The notes: generated by a model not told the origin, from the letters alone. A stretch of DNA of 64,000 nt from Gymnorhina tibicen (GCA_013399875.1 VXAZ01002377.1:148281-212280); one strand, 5' to 3'. Shown: positions 1 to 11,919, numbered from the stretch's first letter. A program made the numbers and translations.

Positions 1-60
1 GGGGGGGGGAAGGGGGGATGGGGGAAGCGATTTATGGAAGGGGGATGGAAGGTGAAGGGA
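1..60. repeat. G-rich low-complexity edge
   Basis: Runs of nine, six and five G separated by two bases open the window, followed by more G-rich sequence. It could form a G-quadruplex on the plus strand, continuing left of the window. No gene is visible. Confidence 0.6.
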
Positions 61-239
61 GAGCTTGGGGGATGCTCCAGGGTCGGGAATGAGTCCCCGG
101 GAATGTGGGATCCCCTCACCCTCTGCCCTCCCGTTACTCTGGAATACCCAGGGGGCACAGCGACTCCCCGAAGCCCAAAGAGTGGGAAAACACAGTTGGA
201 GATAGCCCCAAATACTGGGATGAAAACAGTTATAAACCC

Positions 240-660
240 GTATAGAAATAAAATTATCGGCACAGAAATGCGTAACAAATAAATATCAGCAACGGTGTCA
301 CTGTGGATATTTGTACTTTAAACACACAGGGGAAAATATGTATTTAATAAAAAAGTGTGTAATTTTATACAGATCGATACAAAAATTGAGCCTAGACGGG
401 AGTCAGTGTATGTTATAATTCACAGGAATGTGTGTTACATGCAAACATGGATGTGCTTTCGTACCTAAATAATTTATTGTTTAAAATTTATAACGCCCTG
501 TGGTACAAATTGGTTTTTTATATATGTAAACTATGAAATATATAAAAATACATATATAGTATGAAAACTATAATGTGCAATAATTCATATATAATATCCA
601 AACATGTAAATACGTTTATCTAAAAATGTATATGATACGCGTATATATAAAAATACGCTT
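240..660. other. AT-rich block, no gene seen
   Basis: The block is dominated by TATATA, TTTAAA and ATAAAA strings, in sharp contrast to the GC-rich sequence that follows. Every reading frame is broken. It could be untranslated or spacer DNA; no CR1 similarity is recognised. Confidence 0.5.
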
Positions 661-1020
661 TTGAACACGGGGCTACCAGCACACAGGGAAAGAAAGGAGA
701 ATTAAATATATTGATGTCTCTTTTTATACCCCTTCTCCGAAGCAGCTGCCTATCCAGATGTGCCGGGTTCGGGACGCTCATCTTTCCTTCCTTTGCAAAA
801 TCCCTGACCGCTTTCTCTCCCACAGCAGCGATTTCCTAAAGATTCGCTGAATTCCTGCAGAATAGCAACGCTTTCCTTAAAGAAAAAAAATAATAAAGCA
901 CAACAAGCAAAAAATGCAATTTAAACTGATTAAACCCGCCCAAACAGCAATTCCAGGAGCAGAGGAGATTTCAAGGACCTGTTTTGGCTTTGCTGCTTCC
1001 AGGAAAAAACGAACAAAAGC

Positions 1021-1150
1021 AATTCCCGTGGATTGTGGCCGGATCCAGCCTCTCTCTGCGGGGAATTATCGGTCGGTGGAGCCGGGAGTCGCCGGGACAC
1101 GCACCCCGAAAATCGGAGAGGTGAGGAACCGCGCTGAGCCCAGCCTGGAG
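1021..1150. other. Short CpG-rich block
   Basis: About 14 CpG dinucleotides occur in roughly 130 bases. A good plus-strand splice-donor match (GAG followed by GTGAGG) lies near 1,118-1,126, but no partner acceptor or coding frame supports an exon. It may be part of the promoter-like region that includes the CpG islands at 3.3 and 4.3 kb. Confidence 0.35.
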
Positions 1151-1572
1151 TGACCCAAGAGCCGAGAAGGACAGGATGGATTTAGGACACAATTTCTCCC
1201 GGAAAAAGCAGATGGGACACAGCAGAACGCGGCGACGAAAAAAAAACCCAACCAAACCCTAAATTCTGTTCTGCACGCGGTGGAGCTTTTTTCCCCTTGC
1301 GATTAACGAAATCTGGCTGAAAATAACCCAGGGGAACAAACTCTGGCCTCGCCTGTCTCCTTTCCAGCCCTCATTTCTGCCTCGAGCAGGAAAAAAATCG
1401 ATTTGATGCCTATTTTTTAGGGTTTTGTTCGTTTTGCTTTTTTCCCCTGTATCGAACTTAGTTCTGCGGCGGTTTTAGAGTTAAAGCTGCGGGTGTTGAT
1501 GGATGCAAAAAAACCCCACCAAAAAACCAAACCAAAACAGACAAAACCCCCCCCCAAAACACATTAGGAATT

Positions 1573-1595
1573 GGGGGGCGGGGGAGGGGGAGGGG
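1573..1595 (+). other. G-quadruplex motif
   Basis: Four runs of four to six G are separated by single-base loops (C, A, A). This is the pattern expected of a very stable parallel quadruplex. It sits in non-coding sequence upstream of the CpG islands. Confidence 0.7.
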
Positions 1596-1987
1596 AAGAG
1601 GGGAGACAGTTAATTTAATTTTTTCTCTGTGCTGAAAATTGCATTTTTAAAAAATCATGAAGAAAAATGGTTAAAAATAGGGAAAAAAATCAGCGGGGGA
1701 AATGTGGTTTTAGCGGAGCAAAAGGGATAAATGCGGCCGGCGGCTGTTGTGTATTGGGCATTTGGGAGTATTTGGGATTTTTATTAATATCATTTTAACT
1801 ATTTTATTTATTCCTTGCCTTGGCTGCAGCCGGGAAGGGTCTGGAGGAGGGGGCTGGGAGCAATTTGAGAGTTACGGGCTGCGGGAGGGGATCGGGGACC
1901 CCGGGACAGCGGAGAGGGGAGAAATCGGCTCCAAAAAATCCGGTGCCTTCGGCTGGGTGGCATCTGCGGGCGGTATGGATCAGCTGT

Positions 1988-2036
1988 AGGTATCTATAGG
2001 TACCTATCTATAGGCATCTATCTATAGGTATCTTTA
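1988..2036. repeat. Degenerate (TCTATAGG)n short tandem repeat
   Basis: Units such as TATCTATAGG and TACCTATCTATAGG recur about five times. The repeat carries several TATCT words that resemble GATA sites, but the periodicity points to a microsatellite rather than a regulatory cluster. Confidence 0.75.
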
Positions 2037-2049
2037 GGCTGTCCCCGAT

Positions 2050-2450
2050 TTGTGTTAGAGCAGCCGGTGCGACTGGGGACGGGAAGAGGGATCCCAAAAT
2101 GCATCCCCGATTTTTTGTGGCTGCGCGGCAGGACCGGGATGGTTTGGGAAGGGGGATGGCCGGCAGTGGGGGACGAGGCTCCCTGCGAGCCAGGAGACGT
2201 CTCGGGACGGCATCGCCTCCTCCCGCCCCCTTCCCACCCGTCTGGGGGTCTGGGGATGGACAGGGGGGTGCTGCCCCCGGCCCTACCCCTCCAGTCCTCC
2301 CCTGCTCCAGAAAAAGGGGGGGAATCCCGAGCGTCACCCCCCGGTGGAGCTCTGCGGGGGGGGATGAGCCCCCCGCCCTCCCGGGGGACAAATCCTGGAC
2401 CTTCCTCCCTGGGGAGCCTTGGAGTCCCCACTCTGGGACCCCTTTGCACC
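2050..2450. other. GC-rich block, no coding exon recognised
   Basis: G and C homopolymer runs dominate, with a moderate CpG count (about two dozen). Long open frames run on both strands, but they are low in complexity, rich in Pro, Gly and Ser, and match no family I recognise. Open frames are expected by composition here because stop codons are AT-rich. Confidence 0.45.
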
Positions 2451-3295
2451 CCCCTGCCCACAGCCACGTGCCAGGACACCCCAGCGCAAGGAAAGCCCAC
2501 GGGACCCCGTGGGCAGCACAGCTGGAAGGGACAGTGGGACAACCCCCCCACCGCAGCCAAGGGAGCGTGAGCCGCTCACAGGGGACCCTGCTGTGGCTGC
2601 CACCCCCGCCCCCGCTTAACCAAAGGCTCTTGTCACGCCTCCAGAGACACTTTCCCAAACAAACGTCACATCTGTTTACAGGGCGGCAGTGGCCCTAAAA
2701 TGCCACCAACCCCCCGCCTCCACCCCCCGCCATCCCAAAGGCCAGGTACTGCCCTCGGGAGAACGGTGGCCAAGGAGCATCACGGCACAGTGCAGCTTCA
2801 GGAGAATTTCTAAATCTTTTCTGACCATCCCCTGTACCCCCAAATATTATTTTATTGCTTTTTCCTTTTTTTTTTCCTTTTTTGTTTTTAAACCGCAAGT
2901 GGAAATAAATACAAGTGACTTCCTCAGGGACAAATTCGTGGATGCGTGGAGCAGAGATCCCTGCTCTGATGCAGCAGAAGGGGAGAGGCTGAGAAGTGAG
3001 GCTCAGGCAGGATCCGAGACTCACCTGGAACGGGGATTTTTAGGAAACGGGGACCTTTAGGAACCGGTAACCACGGGACATGTGATGCCCTGCGTGTCTG
3101 TGCCACTGTGTGTGCGTGGAGGGAACAGATGTGTCCCCAGGACACTGAAAATACAGTGTGGATCAATGCGCTGCGTTCCTGTCGGCTTTACTGCCAAAAT
3201 TGGGCAAATTGACGCCCTAAAACGTCAGGGCTCGGAATTTCCCGATCTGGGATTCTCTGAATTGGTGGGGAGACGTGAAAGCTCAGCTCAGAGGG

Positions 3296-3660
3296 ACCTT
3301 CCCCCGGGGGACAGGGGCTGTGCCACCGCGGTGTGACGAATGCCTGCGTGGCGTCTGTGGGCACACGTCACCCGTAGATGGGGGACGTGCCGGGGCCACC
3401 AGCACAGGGACGAGTGGGCGAACATCACCTGCGGTGGGGGGAACCCGCTGGGGACGAAGGGGGTGCGTCACCAGCGGGGCTCCTGTCGCCCACTCGCAGC
3501 GCCCTCCACACGTGTGGTTCTGTTGTCATCATTGTCACCGCCCTTTGACGCAGCGACAGAGAAACCACTCGCGTGGGACACACCTGCTGTGACATCCCGG
3601 CTGTCGGGGACTGACCGGCCCCGGCAGAGCCCCTCGCGTCTGGTAGGAACAGCGGCGGTG
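3296..3660. promoter_or_regulatory. CpG island
   Basis: I counted about 33 CpG dinucleotides in 365 bases, far above the depleted vertebrate background. Several ACGT cores occur, including CACGTC- and CACGTG-like words near 3,364, 3,385 and 3,510. No coding exon is seen. With the island at 4.3 kb it suggests a promoter region. If mammalian gene order holds, it could serve an upstream GATA4 first exon or a divergent non-coding RNA; that assignment is inferred. Confidence 0.5.
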
Positions 3661-3788
3661 ATGGAAACCCCCTTCTCATTCTCGGGGAGGCTGGAAAAGC
3701 CTCGTGCATCAGGCGGGGAAGGCTCCTCTGCCTGGAAATGCCCGGCTTGGAGCCCTGGGAATGCGGAACCTCAGTCAGTATCACCACC

Positions 3789-3843
3789 CATCATCTATCC
3801 ATATATCCATTTATCCATCATCTAGCCATATATCCCTATATCC
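3789..3843. repeat. Degenerate (ATCC)n microsatellite
   Basis: ATCC and ATATCC/ATTTATCC units repeat with substitutions. The flanking sequence to about 4,060 is pyrimidine-rich with many CTAC and CACT words and shows nothing gene-like. Confidence 0.75.
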
Positions 3844-4269
3844 TTACATCTCTGTAACTCCCTGCTCATTCCTATGTCTTTTTGCTTTTTTGTGCCTTTC
3901 TATGTGCCAAAATATGGCTTTATTTATCCATGTGTTTATCCGTGTGTCTACACCTCTCTCACCTACGTGTCTTACCTTCCTACTCACCTGTACCACTCAC
4001 TGTACGTCCCTACCTGTCACTGTGGGGTCCCCTACACCCCTGTACCCCACTTCCAGCCCCCTTGAACCCCTCAATCTGCCCCACTGGGAAGTTCGTACCC
4101 CCTCACCAAAGATGCTGCCGCTATCCCAGATCCATGGGACTGCTGCCTGCGGGAATGCCTGGATCCCTGTGGGGATACCTTCACCCTGACCCCCATGGGG
4201 TTCTCTGCACCCCGACTCCGCCGCTTCTCCCCCCAAACACATCCCGCATGGATGGGGCTGCCTCCAGCC

Positions 4270-4640
4270 CCACCTTCGGGGGTCTCCCTGCTTGCAGCCC
4301 GCACTCCGGGCCGTGCCAAGCCGTGCCGTGCCGGCAGCGGTGCCGTCGGGGCGGCGGGGCCGGGGCTGTCAGCCCCTATTGATGAGGTGTGGGCTGACGG
4401 CGGCGAGCGGCGGCCGCCGGCTCCGCTCCAGACTCCCCGGCGCTGGGGTCAGCGCCCCGGGCAGCCCCGCCGCCGCCGGGAAGGGAAGGGCTGCAGGGCC
4501 GGAGCCGCAGGCGATGCCCCTGCGCTCCCTCAGAGCATCGCGCATCGGGCACCGGCTGCTGGGACATGCAGCGCCGAGGTTGGATGCGGTGAAAAAAAGC
4601 CAATCCTGACCCAAATCCTCCGCCCCTGGGTGGCAGATGC
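4270..4640. promoter_or_regulatory. Strong CpG island, candidate promoter
   Basis: About 36 CpG dinucleotides occur in 4,261-4,560, with GC-box-like strings and CGGCGG/CCGCCGCC runs. This is the densest CpG island in the window and is typical of a developmental or housekeeping promoter. No start codon with a recognisable downstream reading frame is visible on either strand, so any transcript starting here begins with an untranslated exon or is non-coding. Position relative to BLK makes the GATA4 5' region a plausible owner. That is inferred from mammalian gene order, not seen. Confidence 0.55.
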
Positions 4641-5280
4641 AGGGCAAAGACGGAGGTTTCGTCGCTGAGTTCCTTCTGGGCTGAAAAAATTGTTTTTCTC
4701 TCTGCAGTGATGTATCAGCGGTTGAATTAATCCACTTATTCGGGAGAGGAAAGCAAAAAAAAGAGGCAGATGTCACATAAAAGTAAAGCCACAAAGCCAA
4801 AATAGTTTTTCATGCACCAAAAAATCCCAAGCACTGAACTTCCAAGCCCAAATCCATGTGAAATGCACTCACATGAGCAAAGGAGAAGCACGGTTTCATG
4901 TGCAGGCAGTGCTGGCAGGACTGAGAGGTAATGCAGGAAGATGGTTTGACCTTGGTCAAGATGCCAGTCAAAAAACCCCAAAATATTGACGATTTTAAAA
5001 AGGAAAACTGGGGGGAAAAAGGGTGAAAAAATGTCTGGTCTTTTCCAACAGGGAAAAAAATTCCCTGGTGCAGGGCGAAGTTGTGATCTGAGGTTGGCAA
5101 TGTCCTCCAGCAAGGGACACTGGGGGCAAAGGGGAATTTCTGGAATCTTCGTCTCTTCACCTAGACCTGCAAATGGCTGAATTCCCTGAACAGATGAATT
5201 CCCCGAACTTGGGACACTGGACTGGAACTCAGCCTCTCCCAGATCCCCGGGCCTCAGCTTTGCAAAGGAAAGGAGGACTC
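4641..5280. other. Gene-free stretch
   Basis: A polypyrimidine tract ending in CAG at about 4,693-4,707 would make an acceptable plus-strand splice acceptor, but nothing downstream reads as a known exon. The rest is A-rich unique sequence with no repeat recognised. Confidence 0.4.
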
Positions 5281-5282
5281 AA

Positions 5283-5473
5283 AGGATTGTCCAGCCCTGG
5301 CTTAGGCTGTCCAGGGCAGTGGTGGAGTCCCCATCCCTGGCGGGATTTAAAAAATGTGTGGATGTGGAATTTGGGGATGTGGGTTAGTGATGGCCTGGGC
5401 AGTTTTGGGGGAATGGTTGGACTCAGTGATCTTAGAGGGCTTTTCTGAGCTGAACAATTCCATGGTTCTATGA
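5283..5473 (+). mobile_element. CR1 3'-end fragment
   Basis: The text runs from the 'ccagccctgg' internal segment through 'ggttggactcagtgatc' to a tail containing CCATGGTTCTATGA. It is 5'-truncated, as usual for CR1, and diverged from the younger copies in the window. Confidence 0.85.
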
Positions 5474-6410
5474 AGTGCTGCCAGAGTCCCTTTGGATTAT
5501 ATTTAATTTCCATGTGATTTACACAACAGTTTCTGGAGCTGAGGCAACATCATGGGATTTTTTTGTTTCCTTATGAACATCCACCCAAATTTCCAGAAAT
5601 ATCCCACCAAAATCCCCCTTGCACTGCTGTTCTCCAGCCGAGTGAACAGTGCAGCCTTCCCCGGCGTCACTTAGGGCAGCAGGAATTCAGACTATGCCAC
5701 TGGGATTCTTATGGCTGCACAAATAAAGATCCCAGTTTCCTTCGACCCTCAGGAATAGCCTGCTCCTTCTTCTTCTCCTCCTTTGGGTTTGTAAAGAAAA
5801 TTATCTCTGTTATAATATTTTTGATACATCAGCGTTAGTAGAGAGAAGCAGAGCTGATGGTCCCTTAAATCTGCTGAAATCCTTTGGCTTTTGGACTAAT
5901 TCTGCAGCTTCACACCCACCCAGGAATGCTGTCCAGGATGGACAACCCTGAGTGAAGGTGGCATTTTGTCATCCGTGGGGGAAAGCAAGAAAACACACCA
6001 CAGGCTGTAACTGTAAAAGGCACAATGAACATGAAATTTCATTTTATCTTGAAATGATATTGTTATCATCAGGCAAAACTCCAGTGCAGCACATGGGGAA
6101 AGAATACTCAGGTGTGTTGCCAAATTTATGTGTAATTAGCCCTCGTTCTTGGATCATTATTGCAGTGCTGACATTGTCAATAAACTGTGATATCTGTTGA
6201 TAAACTGTTGGGCAACTGATGCACCTCTGAGTTTTCAGGCGTTGGACAAGTCAGGAATGGTGTGAGTCCTGGACTTGCAGGTAAGAGAGGTGGAATCCTG
6301 GACAAAGGTTTGAGTTTTAGAGGGTCTTAGTCAAAAATGAACAAAAATCCCACCAAACCGATCAGAGACAGGAGAATCCTGGAGTTGAATGTGTAGTTCT
6401 GGCTGTTGCA
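5474..6410. other. Gene-free stretch
   Basis: Unique sequence of mixed composition. I see no exon with plausible splice sites and no repeat. Confidence 0.4.
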
Positions 6411-6790
6411 CAGAATCGGGGAATCATGGAATGGTTTGGGGTGGAAGGGAGCTTAAAGATCATCTAGTCCCACCCCCTGCCATGGGCAGGGACATCTTCC
6501 ACTATCCCAGGGTGCTCCAAGCCCCAATGTCCAACCGGGCCTTGGACACTTCCAGGGATCCAGGGGCAGCCACAGCTTCTCTGGGCACCCTGTGCCAGGG
6601 CCTCCCCACCCTCACAGGGAACAATTCCTTCCCAATATCCCATCTATCCCTGCCCTCTGCCAGTGGGAAGCCATTCCCTGTGTCCTGTACCTCCAGCCCT
6701 TGTCCCAAGTCCCTCTCCAGCTCTCTTGGAACCCCTTTAGGCCCTGGAAGTGGCTCTGAGATCTCCCTGGCTCATTCCTTTCTCCAGAAA
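6411..6790 (-). mobile_element. CR1 fragment, about 380 bp
   Basis: The left end carries the inverted tail (AATCATGGAATGG). It then reads through the 'ccatgggcagggaca' and 'ccagggatccaggggcag' segments into a more 5' part containing 'ccctctccagctctc'. It is one of the longer copies, and open frames inside it are repeat-derived. Confidence 0.9.
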
Positions 6791-7050
6791 CTGGCTTTTG
6801 ACTTGCACGATGAGCACCTCGGGCTCAGCCCCATCTTGTCCTACCCACCAGGGACAGGGTGAGCAAAGCTGATTTGATTCAGTACAGAAAGGTGAAGACA
6901 TCCCAAAGGGACAGGCCTTTCCATGGGCTGGAAAAATGTCACTGCAGTGTCACCCTCGCTGGCACCCAGGAGCGTGAGTGAAGGACGGCTGCTGGGCCCT
7001 GCGGTGATAGCTCAGAGAGGGACAGCTGATCCTGGGCTTGTCTTTGTCAC

Positions 7051-7110
7051 AAAATCATGGAATCACAGAGTGGTTTGGGTTGGAAGGGAGCTTAGAGATC
7101 ATCTGTATCT
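7051..7110 (-). mobile_element. CR1 3'-tail fragment
   Basis: About 60 bases of inverted CR1 3' end, with AATCATGG, TGGTTTGGGTTGGAAGGGAG and GATCATCT. It is severely 5'-truncated. Confidence 0.8.
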
Positions 7111-8443
7111 CCCCGGGAGTCACTCCTTGGCCGTGTGACACCAGAATCAGACTGGATCCTACATTTTTCTTTTTTTCTCTTCTTTTTATTTTCTCTTTTC
7201 CAAAAGATCCCACGGCACTTTATAAAGGTTACCACGTTAGGCCTCCCAGCAGCGCTGCAGGGTAGGTGGATCTTATTATCTGGGAAGACAAGGGAAAGGG
7301 GGATTAAAGGCCTTGTGGGGGACAGCAGATCCAGGACAGGACCCATCTCCCCCAGAGCACTTAGTCCCGTGCCTTTTCACAGGATTATGGATTTTTGGCA
7401 GAACAGCTGTGAAACCTCACTGTAATTCCAGCGGGACACCGGAGGCATCGGAGCATATTCCAGTTGTTAACACCCAAAGATACCTAAACCACCACGGAGA
7501 AATGGTTGCAGGCACCCCACAGGGGGCTCTTTCCCAAAATATCTGCTTTGGATTAACTGTCTTTTTCTGGCAGCAAAGAAAGGATAATTTTTAGCACCTT
7601 TCCGTCCAGGCCGTGGTAAAACTGCTCGTGTGATGTTCACTCCAGGAAAACACACATGGCAGAAGTAGAACTCATTAAGGATCACTTTTTTTTTTCAGTG
7701 GAAAATCCTCCCAAAATCAAGAAAAATGTCATTTGTGTTCCATCTGGAAGAGGCAGAAAGACAAAATCAGCAAACTGGAAGGTTCAGTATTTGTTGTTTC
7801 TGGCTGGACAAAGCTCCAAAGTTGAATCTTTTTTTTTTTTTTAATTGAATTGAATTTTACTTTCACTTTGGGCTTTTTGGTTCGGTTTTTGTTGGTTTGC
7901 TTGTTTTAAGAAAATTCTAAGACCTTTCCGGATGAATTGCTGTTTAAACTCAATAAAAAGGAAAGCTGGGCTTGAACTGCTCTAAGCAAGAAGTTTAAAT
8001 GTTTCTAATAATTTTCAGCTCTGCTTGGGATTCAGGTTTTCTCATGAAAAGACAATATAATGGGAGCATGAATTCAGATGGGGTTTATTAATTATAGATG
8101 AAAAACATTTAATTCTTTTCCTTCTTGTTTTGGGGGAGGGTGGTTCATATAAAGAATAAAGAACATTTTCAGAATTCAGCCTTCTTATTGCAGCGAAAAA
8201 GCCTTGACAGTTCACAGTGTGCAGTGGGAAAACCACAGCAGGGGCAAAAGTTGTTACATTTTATATTATTGCGGGCAAAAACCTAACACTCAAAGGGGGA
8301 AAAAAGCCAAAAAACAATGGGGCTGTTTGTGTTTAACCCTTTACTCCTGGCTTTTCCTCTTTCATGGGAAATTAAAAATATGAGAAGCACAGATCTCCAC
8401 CACAAATGCCAGGATAAATAAGAAGACCCCAATTTTTTGTTTG
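7111..8443. other. Gene-free stretch
   Basis: Unique AT-rich sequence with T and A runs near 7,690 and 7,830. No exon or recognised mobile element is seen. Confidence 0.4.
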
Positions 8444-8596
8444 CTCCCTGGAAGTGTCCAAGGCCAGGCTGGACAGGGCTTGGAGCAACCTGGGATAGTG
8501 GAAGGTGTCCCTGCCCATGGTGGGGGTTAGAATTAGCTGATCTTTGAGGTCCCTTCCAACCCAGACCATTCCATGATTTCATGGTTCTATGGTTCT
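8444..8596 (+). mobile_element. CR1 3'-end fragment
   Basis: Contains the GTGTCCAAGGCCAGGCTGG segment, 'gtccctgcccatgg', the CCTTCCAACCCAGACC segment and a tail of several TTCTATGG-like units. Confidence 0.9.
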
Positions 8597-8810
8597 TTGA
8601 TTTCCACACTTCATATCCCATTTGGAATAAATCACAGGAGTTTTTTGAGGACGCCCCAGAATCTTCCATTTCCCAGAGGTTGGTTGGTTGTGTGAGGAAC
8701 ATCTTTGGGCCTTATCTGTGCCTGCCTCATTTCCTGCCTTTTGTCTGTCCTTGGGGTTTCATCCCCAGGTCAGAGGTGATCTGAGTTAAGATGCCGTAAG
8801 TTCACATCGG

Positions 8811-8972
8811 AGAATCATGGAATCACACAATCATTTAGGTTGGAAAAGCCCTCCAAGATCATCGAGTCCAACCTGTGACCGGTCCCCACCCTGTCCCCCA
8901 GCCCAGAGCACTGAGTGCCGTGTCCAGTGCTTCCTGGGACACCTCCGAGGGTTGTCCCCCTCCACCAGTTAC
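8811..8972 (-). mobile_element. CR1 fragment, a different subfamily
   Basis: Inverted tail AATCATGGAATCAC, then 'ttaggttggaaaag' and GATCATCGAGTCCAACC. This wording differs from the majority CR1 type here and marks another, probably older, subfamily. Confidence 0.8.
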
Positions 8973-10333
8973 TGGCAATAATTCGGACGCCACTGGGAAG
9001 CACCTGAGGAGGGTCCAGCTGGACATTCAGGGCAGAACCTCTTGTGAAATGCTCCTTGTTTCCTTCCCTTGTAGTTGACCACCAATACTGACCATGTGGT
9101 GAAAGCATCTTCTGTTGGTGATGGGCTTTTGATTTTTTTTCTTTTCATGATTCTGGGCCAATTTCATATTTTTCGTGTTGGGAAAAGAAAAAAGGGAAGG
9201 AAAATATAGAGAGCTTTTTTCCTATTTTTATCAAAATTTTTTCTGATTTCTCTCTCTTCCTCTCTCATTTTTTTCACTCTGCTGCTGGTTTGAGGCTGGA
9301 GCCGAAATGCCTTACATTGACATCTGTGAAAAAAATTGAATTATTTAGGGGAGAACTCTTCCCTTCAGATTTGGCCTCTCTTGGAGCCTGGATCATCAAG
9401 AGCTTTTACTTTTACTTTTTTTTCTTTCTTCTTCTCCACCCTATTGTTGTCCTGCAGATGGGTCCTGATCTCATCAAGATCTCTACATGTCCTTATCTCC
9501 TCTCCATTGACTGGAAGAGGGTTGCTGGGTAAATAAAACTCAGCAAATGGTCACGTCTTCAAAAGATATCAGAATTTAGATGGAAAAGTGTCTCTGGCCA
9601 AGGCTTCTGTGTTCAGCTGTCAGCACAAAAACACTGTGAATTGGTGTGGTGCTGTTGGAGGAGAAGGATGTCCTTAAGGTTTGGGAAATCCCAGCTCAAT
9701 TTTCAGTTGTCCTGGGATTTTGGAGAGGCCACTGCACCTTCTTTGGGACCTCATCTGCTCAAAGAAAGGTGCCCATGGGGTTAATCCTTGACTGCGACGT
9801 GCTCTCCACATCATCAGCATCTGGGATGGCACGAGCCAAGGGGAACATTGAGGACAGACATTTATCCCCACACCCAAGTTGCAGACAAGGCAGGGAGGGA
9901 TTTGGCTGCACAAACAGAGATTTATCCATTGACCAAAATGCTCCTGAATGGGATTAGGGATGAGTCTATCAGCGGGTAGGGTTTGGTGTCCTCCCTGCCA
10001 AACGTGGGGGGCTGATACCGCTGTGGTGATGAGTTGATAGCCTTGACCAGAGGCGTTATCAGGGCTGGGGACAATGTGAGGACATGAGCAAACACTGGGC
10101 AGCGGCACCTCAAGAAAGGCTCTGGGAGTCACTGGGGTGATTTTATCTCACAGGGCAGACCCTGGGAGCCTCTTTCCCCTACATGGTGGGGTTGGTGACT
10201 GCGGCAACCTTGGGACATGAAAGGCTGAGGGTACAACGTGAGGGTGTTTGGGCAACAGCGCTGGAAAATCAGTGGGCAGAGCAGATGTCCTGGGCTCTCT
10301 CATGAAGTGAAATCATCAGTTCTCAGCCCAGCT
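8973..10333. other. Gene-free stretch
   Basis: Unique sequence with a TTTTTC-rich portion at 9,130-9,260 and 9,400-9,440. Frames are short and nothing family-like appears. Confidence 0.4.
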
Positions 10334-10600
10334 CTCACAGAATCATGGAATTGTTCAAGGCACCTCTGGAGATCATTAGTCCAACGCCTCCACCAGGGCA
10401 GGGCCATGTGGAGCAGGCGACACAAGAACGTGTCCAGGTGTGTTTGGAATGTCTCTGGACAGGGAACTCCGCAACTTCTCTGGGCAGCTGTTCCAGTGCT
10501 CTGCCACCCTCAACATTAAGAATTTCTTCCTCATGCTGAGGTGGAACTTCTTGTGCTCTAGTTTGTGGCCACTGCTGCTTGTAAACTTGAGCACGTTCGG
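10334..10600 (-). mobile_element. CR1 fragment, diverged
   Basis: Inverted tail ACAGAATCATGGAATTG, then a degraded 'gatcattagtccaac', 'cagctgttccagtgctctgcc' and 'aagaatttcttcctcat'. It is an older copy than those with exact 'ccatgggcaggg' text. Confidence 0.8.
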
Positions 10601-11763
10601 GCTGGAGTAGGCTGTTGGAAAAGAGTCTCGATGTTATCTCTGTGTCTGTAGCCTCCCTTCTAAAAACAAGGTTGTGTGAATGTGCTGGCTGCACGTTCCC
10701 CCAGATGACATCTGCACTGACTGATTCGTTCAAACCAGGCTTGGCAGAGAGGTGGAGATCTGTAGGCAAGAGCAGAAATAAGCGCCGGGTATCAGGATTC
10801 ACAGGCTTCAGCTGAAGAAGTCCAAATCTGTAGAAAATCACAGTATTTTATTCCTCCCTTCCCCAAATGAGATCCCACAGCCGAGACAGCCGTCAGCCAG
10901 CCCCTGAGAAGTTCACACCTTTAAATGTTCTCATCAAAGGAAAAACCCGCATCCAGAAACTTGGCAGTAATTGGATCACCGAGTGCTGAGCTCCCGTGAT
11001 TAGATCAGGAGCCCTCTGCCAGGGCTTTACTGAATCAAAAGAAAGGATCAGAGGGCTGCAAGAGGGAGCAGCTCTTCATTTAAACTTCATTAATTTCCTG
11101 TCCTCTTGGCAGAGCCCACGAGATGCAAAGGTGACTTCTGAAGAGCACAGGCTATTGCTGGAGCAAGAAAAAACAGGATGGGAAGTAATCCACAGGATGG
11201 GAAGAAGCAAAGTCTGGGCTCCAACTGTCTGGGATAAGCCTTGTCTAAAGAAAATATGTAGCTGGCTGCTGTAATTTCTATTCAGGCCCATGTGATGAAC
11301 TAGAAGAAATGCAAATTTTATTTTCTAATAAAGAAATCTGAGGTTTTTCAGGAAAGTTCTGAAGATCTCCAGCTTATGCTGTGCTGGATGGAGGACTTTG
11401 AGCCCTCACACCTATGCTTAGAATGGTATTTGTCTAGAGGTTCAGTCACAAATTTCCTGCTTAAAAAATCATTTTACTAAGCAAATGCTGGGAATCCAGA
11501 GGTTTATCCCTGCTTAGCTGTCACTGAGGCGGTGCTTGTGATGATCCAACATGGGGCTCATGCACACATGGGGCTCATGCACTGACCAAAGTGCCCCAGA
11601 TCTGATCCATCAGAACTTTAAAGAGGTCCAAGCCCTGATGTAGGTGCAGGGATGCTCACCTGATCTCAGGAACCCTAAAACTGTCCTCACCATGGCCCAG
11701 TTTACATGGACAAATGAAGGAGTGGGTATCCAAACCTGGAGCAGGAGATACCAGAAATGTCCT
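10601..11763. other. Gene-free stretch with a short tandem duplication
   Basis: Unique sequence. At 11,550-11,582 a 17-bp unit (CATGGGGCTCATGCACA) occurs twice in tandem. No exon is seen. Confidence 0.45.
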
Positions 11764-11919
11764 GGGCTGTGGCTGCCCCATCCCTGGAAGTGTTCAAGGA
11801 CATTTTGTATGGACCTCTGAGCAGCCTGGGGCAGTGTAAGATGTCCCTCCCCATGGCAGGGGATTGGAACAAGATGATCTTTAAGCTCTTTTCCAGCCCA
11901 ACCCATTCTATGATTCTAC
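11764..11919 (+). mobile_element. CR1 3'-end fragment
   Basis: Reads 'catccctggaagtgttcaag', 'gatgtccctccccatgg', 'gatgatctttaag' and ends with ATTCTATGATTCTA. Confidence 0.9.

Noticed and set aside
1988..2036. GATA-like words in the TCTATAGG repeat
   Set aside because: They arise from the periodic microsatellite unit, so their number is not evidence of a regulatory cluster.
2008..2698. Overlapping open frames of 170-216 codons on both strands
   Set aside because: Very high GC makes stops rare. The translations are rich in Pro, Gly, Arg and Ser without domain-like patterning, and several frames are open at once.
1..5000. GATA4 coding or first exon at the left edge
   Set aside because: No zinc-finger or N-terminal GATA4-like reading frame is visible on the minus strand. 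Only CpG islands hint at a promoter, so no gene feature was called.
6389..6862. Open frames with repeated phrases such as PSNLALDTSRDPGAATASLG
   Set aside because: The same phrases recur at many positions because they are translations of CR1 3' ends, not a protein family.
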